DNA of 57,446 nt from Phaeobacter sp. 22II1-1F12B (GTDB lineage Bacteria; Pseudomonadota; Alphaproteobacteria; Rhodobacterales; Rhodobacteraceae): the NCBI RefSeq assembly GCF_002210165.1, contig NZ_AQQP01000020.1:1-57446 (forward strand), given 5' to 3'. Numbering within the stretch: position 1 is the stretch's first letter; each line of letters begins with the position of its first letter. Positions 54,418 to 57,446 of the stretch are shown here, piece by piece. A program made the translations under genes and the position numbers. A model generated the notes under the pieces. The model was not told the origin of the DNA. It worked only from the letters and a program-made list of their open reading frames with translations, and searched no databases.

Positions 54418-55070
54418 TGACCGATGCAGGTGCTTCCTATGGACTCTGGCTGCTAGTATTTATCAATTCGGCGGTGTTCATCATTTTCGCCTTCAGTTTC
54501 TTCAAGCCGCAGACAAAACGCGACTGGCGCAGTTTTGGAGCGTTCAGCGCCTTTGTCGTAGCTCTCTTCACCGAGATGTATGGGTTCCCGTTGACCATCT
54601 TCTTTCTTTCCGGCTGGCTGCAATCGACCTGGCCGGAGGTAGACTGGTTTGCCCACGACAGCGGACATCTCCCCGAAATGATGTTCGGCTGGCAATCGAA
54701 CCCGCATTTCGGGCCGTTCCACCTCCTGAGCTTCGTCTTTATCGGCGGCGGCTTCTGGCTCATATCCGTGGCATGGTACCATCTGTGGAACGCGCAGCGT
54801 CAGGGGTTGCTTGCGACGACAGGCCCCTATGCCCGCATTCGCCATCCCCAGTATGTGGGGTTCGTGCTGATCATGCTGGGCTTTCTCGTGCAATGGCCGA
54901 CCCTCCTGACGCTCGCGATGTTCCCGGTGCTGGTCTGGATGTACGCACGGCTTGCCCGCGGCGAGGAGGGGGACAGTCGCGCCCGTTTTGGCGAAAGCTG
55001 GGACAGGTATGCCAGCCGGGTTCCGGCTTTCATACCAAACGTCAACACTCTGCAGAATGTTGAACGCTGA
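54417..55070 (+). CDS. Isoprenylcysteine carboxyl methyltransferase-like membrane protein
   Basis: A 217-residue protein with about five membrane helices. The C-terminal GPYARIRHPQYVGFVLIMLGFLVQWPT ... ARLARGEEGDSRARFGESWDRYASRVPAFIP is the SAM-binding signature of ICMT/PEMT-like methyltransferases (RHPxY and EE motifs). The bacterial substrate is unknown, perhaps a lipid. It follows DUF2933 with an overlapping start. Confidence 0.87.
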   Translation: MTDAGASYGLWLLVFINSAVFIIFAFSFFKPQTKRDWRSFGAFSAFVVALFTEMYGFPLTIFFLSGWLQSTWPEVDWFAHDSGHLPEMMFGWQSNPHFGPFHLLSFVFIGGGFWLISVAWYHLWNAQRQGLLATTGPYARIRHPQYVGFVLIMLGFLVQWPTLLTLAMFPVLVWMYARLARGEEGDSRARFGESWDRYASRVPAFIPNVNTLQNVER

Positions 55071-55152
55071 TTGGAAGCGAAAGCCGATCTGATGTGCTAT
55101 TTGCGTGCCTAAAACATCTTTGGAAGACTGCAAACATACGGTATCTGAAACC

Positions 55153-55860
55153 ATGATGAAAAAACCCGCCCTTCTGCGGCACGTACTAATCATAGGAACG
55201 TCCGTGCTGACGGGATACCTGCTGCTTGCTTCGTGTGCCGAGTGGTCGGAGATGCACCGCTACAACCGAGCGCTGGGGGATCTTTCACTGCTGCTCATCG
55301 TTGCTGCAATGGCGATTGGGCCGCTCGCACGCTTGTCGTCTACGCCCTTTTTACGGAAGCTTATGCCGTACCGACGCGAGCTCGGTATTTATGCGGTTCT
55401 GGCGGCGACGGTGCATACCATCATAATACTGATCGGCTGGGTCGAGCTTGATTTTGCACGGCTGTTCGGTTTTGAGTATCACCCCCAACTGCAACGCTAC
55501 GTGATGCTTCAGCACGGGTTTGCGCTGGCCAATGTGGTTGGGATCGCGGCACTGCTCTACGGCTTTGTGCTTGCCGGTACGTCGAATAATTTCAGCCAAA
55601 GGGTACTTGGCACGTCCGTGTGGAAATACATCCAGCAGGGCGCTTATGTTCTGTGGTGGCTGGCAGTGCTGCACACGGCCTATTTCTTGTTCTTTCATTT
55701 TCTTGATTTCCACCGCCAAATGCCTGAGCCAAACTGGGCGCGATGGCCGTTCGTTGCCCTTGTTGCGTCAGTTATCGCTCTGCAAGGGGCCGCCGTTGTA
55801 GTCACATGGCGTTCGCAAACTTCCCGGCGGATCTACGGCGCATCCTCGCAACGGGAGTAG
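55153..55860 (+). CDS. Ferric reductase-like transmembrane protein (MsrQ-like)
   Basis: A 235-residue protein with six hydrophobic segments. RRELGIYAVLAATVHTIIILIGWVEL and VLWWLAVLHTAYFLFFHFLDFH carry the paired His expected of b-haem ligands in the ferric reductase-like/MsrQ domain. It may pass electrons across the membrane. The ATG at 55153 is chosen; an in-frame GTG at 55105 would add 16 residues, and neither has a strong ribosome site. Confidence 0.78.
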   Translation: MMKKPALLRHVLIIGTSVLTGYLLLASCAEWSEMHRYNRALGDLSLLLIVAAMAIGPLARLSSTPFLRKLMPYRRELGIYAVLAATVHTIIILIGWVELDFARLFGFEYHPQLQRYVMLQHGFALANVVGIAALLYGFVLAGTSNNFSQRVLGTSVWKYIQQGAYVLWWLAVLHTAYFLFFHFLDFHRQMPEPNWARWPFVALVASVIALQGAAVVVTWRSQTSRRIYGASSQRE

Positions 55861-55968
55861 TCGCGATTTCATCAGACGCCCAGGGTCGGGACTTCTGGCG
55901 GCCTGAAACCGATCGGGTGGGCATGCGCAGAGGCGTAACGACCTAAAAAGCAACCAAGGCAGATCGAA

Positions 55969-57312
55969 ATGCAGAAACACGATAAAAACCACGATGGGAA
56001 CGACGACTACCGTGAAGGCTCGATCAGCCTTGGCGGAGCTGTTGCCATGGGCACGGGCGTGATGATCGGTGCGGGCATCTTTGCCCTGACCGGACAAATC
56101 GCCCAGCTGGCTGGACCACTATTTCCACTCGCGTTCATCGCTGGTGCCATCGTGACCAGCTTCAGCGCTTACAGCTACATCAAGATGTCGAACGCCTGGC
56201 CCTCGGCAGGGGGCATCGCGATGATCCTTCAGAAATGCTATGGATCGGGGGCGGTCGCGGCGGGAGCGGCGCTCTTGATGGCGCTCAGCATGGTGATCGC
56301 GGAAAGCCTCGTCGCACGGACATTCGCCACTTATGTCTTGCGGCCTTTGGATATCACGGGCGGGCCACTTGTGCCCGTTCTGGCGGTTGCCGTGATCGTG
56401 TTCGCATTCTTGGTCAACATCGCAGGAAACCGCTCCGTCGGGCTATTCTCTCTAGTCATGGCGGCGATCAAGATCGGGGGCATCGCGCTGTTCGGTATCG
56501 CAGCACTCTGGTCAAGCGGGTTTCAGTTCGCCGCCGCGTCAGAAACGGCCGAGACCTTTGGAGTGACAGGCTTCATCGCGTCCGTTGCGCTGGCGATCCT
56601 TGCCTTCAAGGGCTTTACCACGATCACCAACAGCGGCGGCGAAATCACCGATCCCCACCGCAATGTGGGCCGCACTATCATGCTGTCCATCGCGATCTGC
56701 GTGGTGGTCTACCTGCTTGTGGCCTTTGGCGTGGGCGCGAGCCTGACAATCGACGAAATCATCGCCGCGCGCGACTATTCGCTGGCCCAGGCGGCTGAGC
56801 CCGCACTCGGGCAGGTCGGCTTTTACTTGACGGTCGTGTTGGCGGCCGTGGCCACAGCATCCGGCGTGCTGGCCAGCGTTTTCGCAGTGTCGCGGATGCT
56901 GACCATGCTGACGGAGATGAAAATGATCCCGCACAGCCATTTTGGCATGTCCGGGGCTGTCCAGCGGCATATGCTGGTCTATACAGTCGTTATCGCCTCG
57001 ACGCTGGCCGTGCTCTTTGATTTGGGACGGATCGCATCCCTTGGTGCCTTCTTTTACCTCGTCATGGACATGATCATACATTGGGGCGTGTTCCGCTATC
57101 GTCGAACCGAAGTTGGCGCCTCCAGTATCGTGCTTTTGTCTGCGCTCTCTCTCGATGCAATTGTATTGGCAGCTTTCACCGTAATGAAGCTTCAAAGTGA
57201 TCCAATGATCGTTCTGTATGCGGCTGTCGGAATGATCGCTGTCTTCGCTTTCGAGCGCGTTTACTTGTCGCGATGGTTGGCACCTCAGGCCGCGCATTCC
57301 CACGGTGAATAG
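55969..57312 (+). CDS. APC-family amino acid/polyamine permease
   Basis: A 447-residue transporter with about 12 membrane segments. The N-terminal GTGVMIGAGIFALTGQIAQLAGPLFPLAF matches the APC superfamily substrate-site motif (GxGxxIGAGIF), and AILAFKGFTTITNSGGEITDPHRNVGRTI is the TM6-TM7 region. The substrate is not predictable. The 108 bases before it hold no recognisable promoter. Confidence 0.9.
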   Translation: MQKHDKNHDGNDDYREGSISLGGAVAMGTGVMIGAGIFALTGQIAQLAGPLFPLAFIAGAIVTSFSAYSYIKMSNAWPSAGGIAMILQKCYGSGAVAAGAALLMALSMVIAESLVARTFATYVLRPLDITGGPLVPVLAVAVIVFAFLVNIAGNRSVGLFSLVMAAIKIGGIALFGIAALWSSGFQFAAASETAETFGVTGFIASVALAILAFKGFTTITNSGGEITDPHRNVGRTIMLSIAICVVVYLLVAFGVGASLTIDEIIAARDYSLAQAAEPALGQVGFYLTVVLAAVATASGVLASVFAVSRMLTMLTEMKMIPHSHFGMSGAVQRHMLVYTVVIASTLAVLFDLGRIASLGAFFYLVMDMIIHWGVFRYRRTEVGASSIVLLSALSLDAIVLAAFTVMKLQSDPMIVLYAAVGMIAVFAFERVYLSRWLAPQAAHSHGE

Positions 57313-57323
57313 CCAGCCATCAT

Positions 57324-57446
57324 CTAGCCCTGAAGGAATGCGATGCCTTGTGCACCGATTGCGATCAATCCGACCGACAGGGCAAACGCAAACAAGGCGA
57401 GCAGCATCAAGCCCGCTTCCGTAATGGGGCGGGCCTCTGTCAAGGG
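57324..57446 (-). CDS. C-terminal end of a membrane protein (cut by the window edge)
   Basis: The minus strand is open from the window edge to TAG at 57324-57326 and reads TEARPITEAGLMLLALFAFALSVG and IAIGAQGIAFLQG, a hydrophobic helix typical of a membrane protein end. About 40 codons are visible; the family cannot be named. It is convergent with the APC permease. Confidence 0.5.
   Translation of the reverse strand, partial: PLTEARPITEAGLMLLALFAFALSVGLIAIGAQGIAFLQG

Noticed and set aside
1-57446. CRISPR arrays, tRNA and rRNA genes
   Set aside because: No regularly spaced direct repeats, tRNA cloverleaf ends or rRNA-like segments were seen by eye in either strand.

Overview
This 57.4 kb window is GC-rich DNA. 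Gene content (Rhodobacter-type Rieske protein, TAT-exported copper oxidase, CueR/CopA/CopZ, arginine deiminase operon, DUF6629 and DUF305 proteins) suggests an alphaproteobacterium, most likely of the Rhodobacteraceae/Roseobacter group. That placement is inferred from family resemblance only. An ISL3-family element, gene fragments, paralogous duplications and the absence of tRNA, rRNA or core ribosomal genes suggest a plasmid or genomic island devoted to metal and redox stress.

Layout. (1) 418-1104: DUF6629 membrane protein, divergent from an eight-gene complex I-like operon (1361-10044): NuoA, a NuoB/NuoD fusion carrying two heavy-metal-binding domains, then NuoH, J, K, L, M and N. It has no NADH module (NuoEFG), no NuoI and no NuoC, and the NuoB part has lost the N2 cluster cysteines. 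(2) 10094-13122: a decayed zone with a patatin fragment, an ISL3 element, a permease fragment and a glutaredoxin-MauE fusion broken by an amber codon. (3) 13124-21303: copper resistance genes (DUF305 protein, ion channel, CueR, CopA, CopZ, cytochrome c, multicopper oxidase, second cytochrome c, L,D-transpeptidase), with CueR-type 19-bp-spacer promoters at several starts. (4) 21755-27236: SHOCT protein, two-component system, Met-rich EF-hand protein, DUF302, TVP38/TMEM64 and Lgt. (5) 27268-42011: three related ECF sigma factors with cysteine motifs, a second DUF6629 copy, a CPD-type P1B ATPase joined to arginine deiminase genes, an SDR, a type II GAPDH coupled to cyclopropane fatty acid synthase, and an EamA transporter. 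(6) 42048-57446: DUF3141 protein, FabI-like reductase, a lone Rieske protein, CBS-BON protein, a phospholipase D remnant, a tiny Cys-rich protein, a ribonuclease-like MBL / nucleoside phosphorylase / PRPP synthase run ending in a second copper ATPase with two metal-binding domains, and membrane proteins.

How it fits together. The exact pattern TGTAA-N17-CGTCT occurs at six places, with one near match (CGTAA) at a seventh. Each lies 18-100 bases before a start codon and in the right orientation: the complex I-like operon, the CPD-ATPase/arginine deiminase operon, cfa/GAPDH, the second sigma factor, the EamA transporter, the DUF3141/FabI/Rieske operon and the Cys-rich protein. This looks like an autoregulated ECF regulon. 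I infer that metal- or thiol-sensing sigma factors switch on a set of membrane-energy, anaerobic ATP and metal-export genes, separately from the CueR copper regulon. The metal-binding, iron-sulfur-free complex I-like module is the best candidate for a previously undescribed system.
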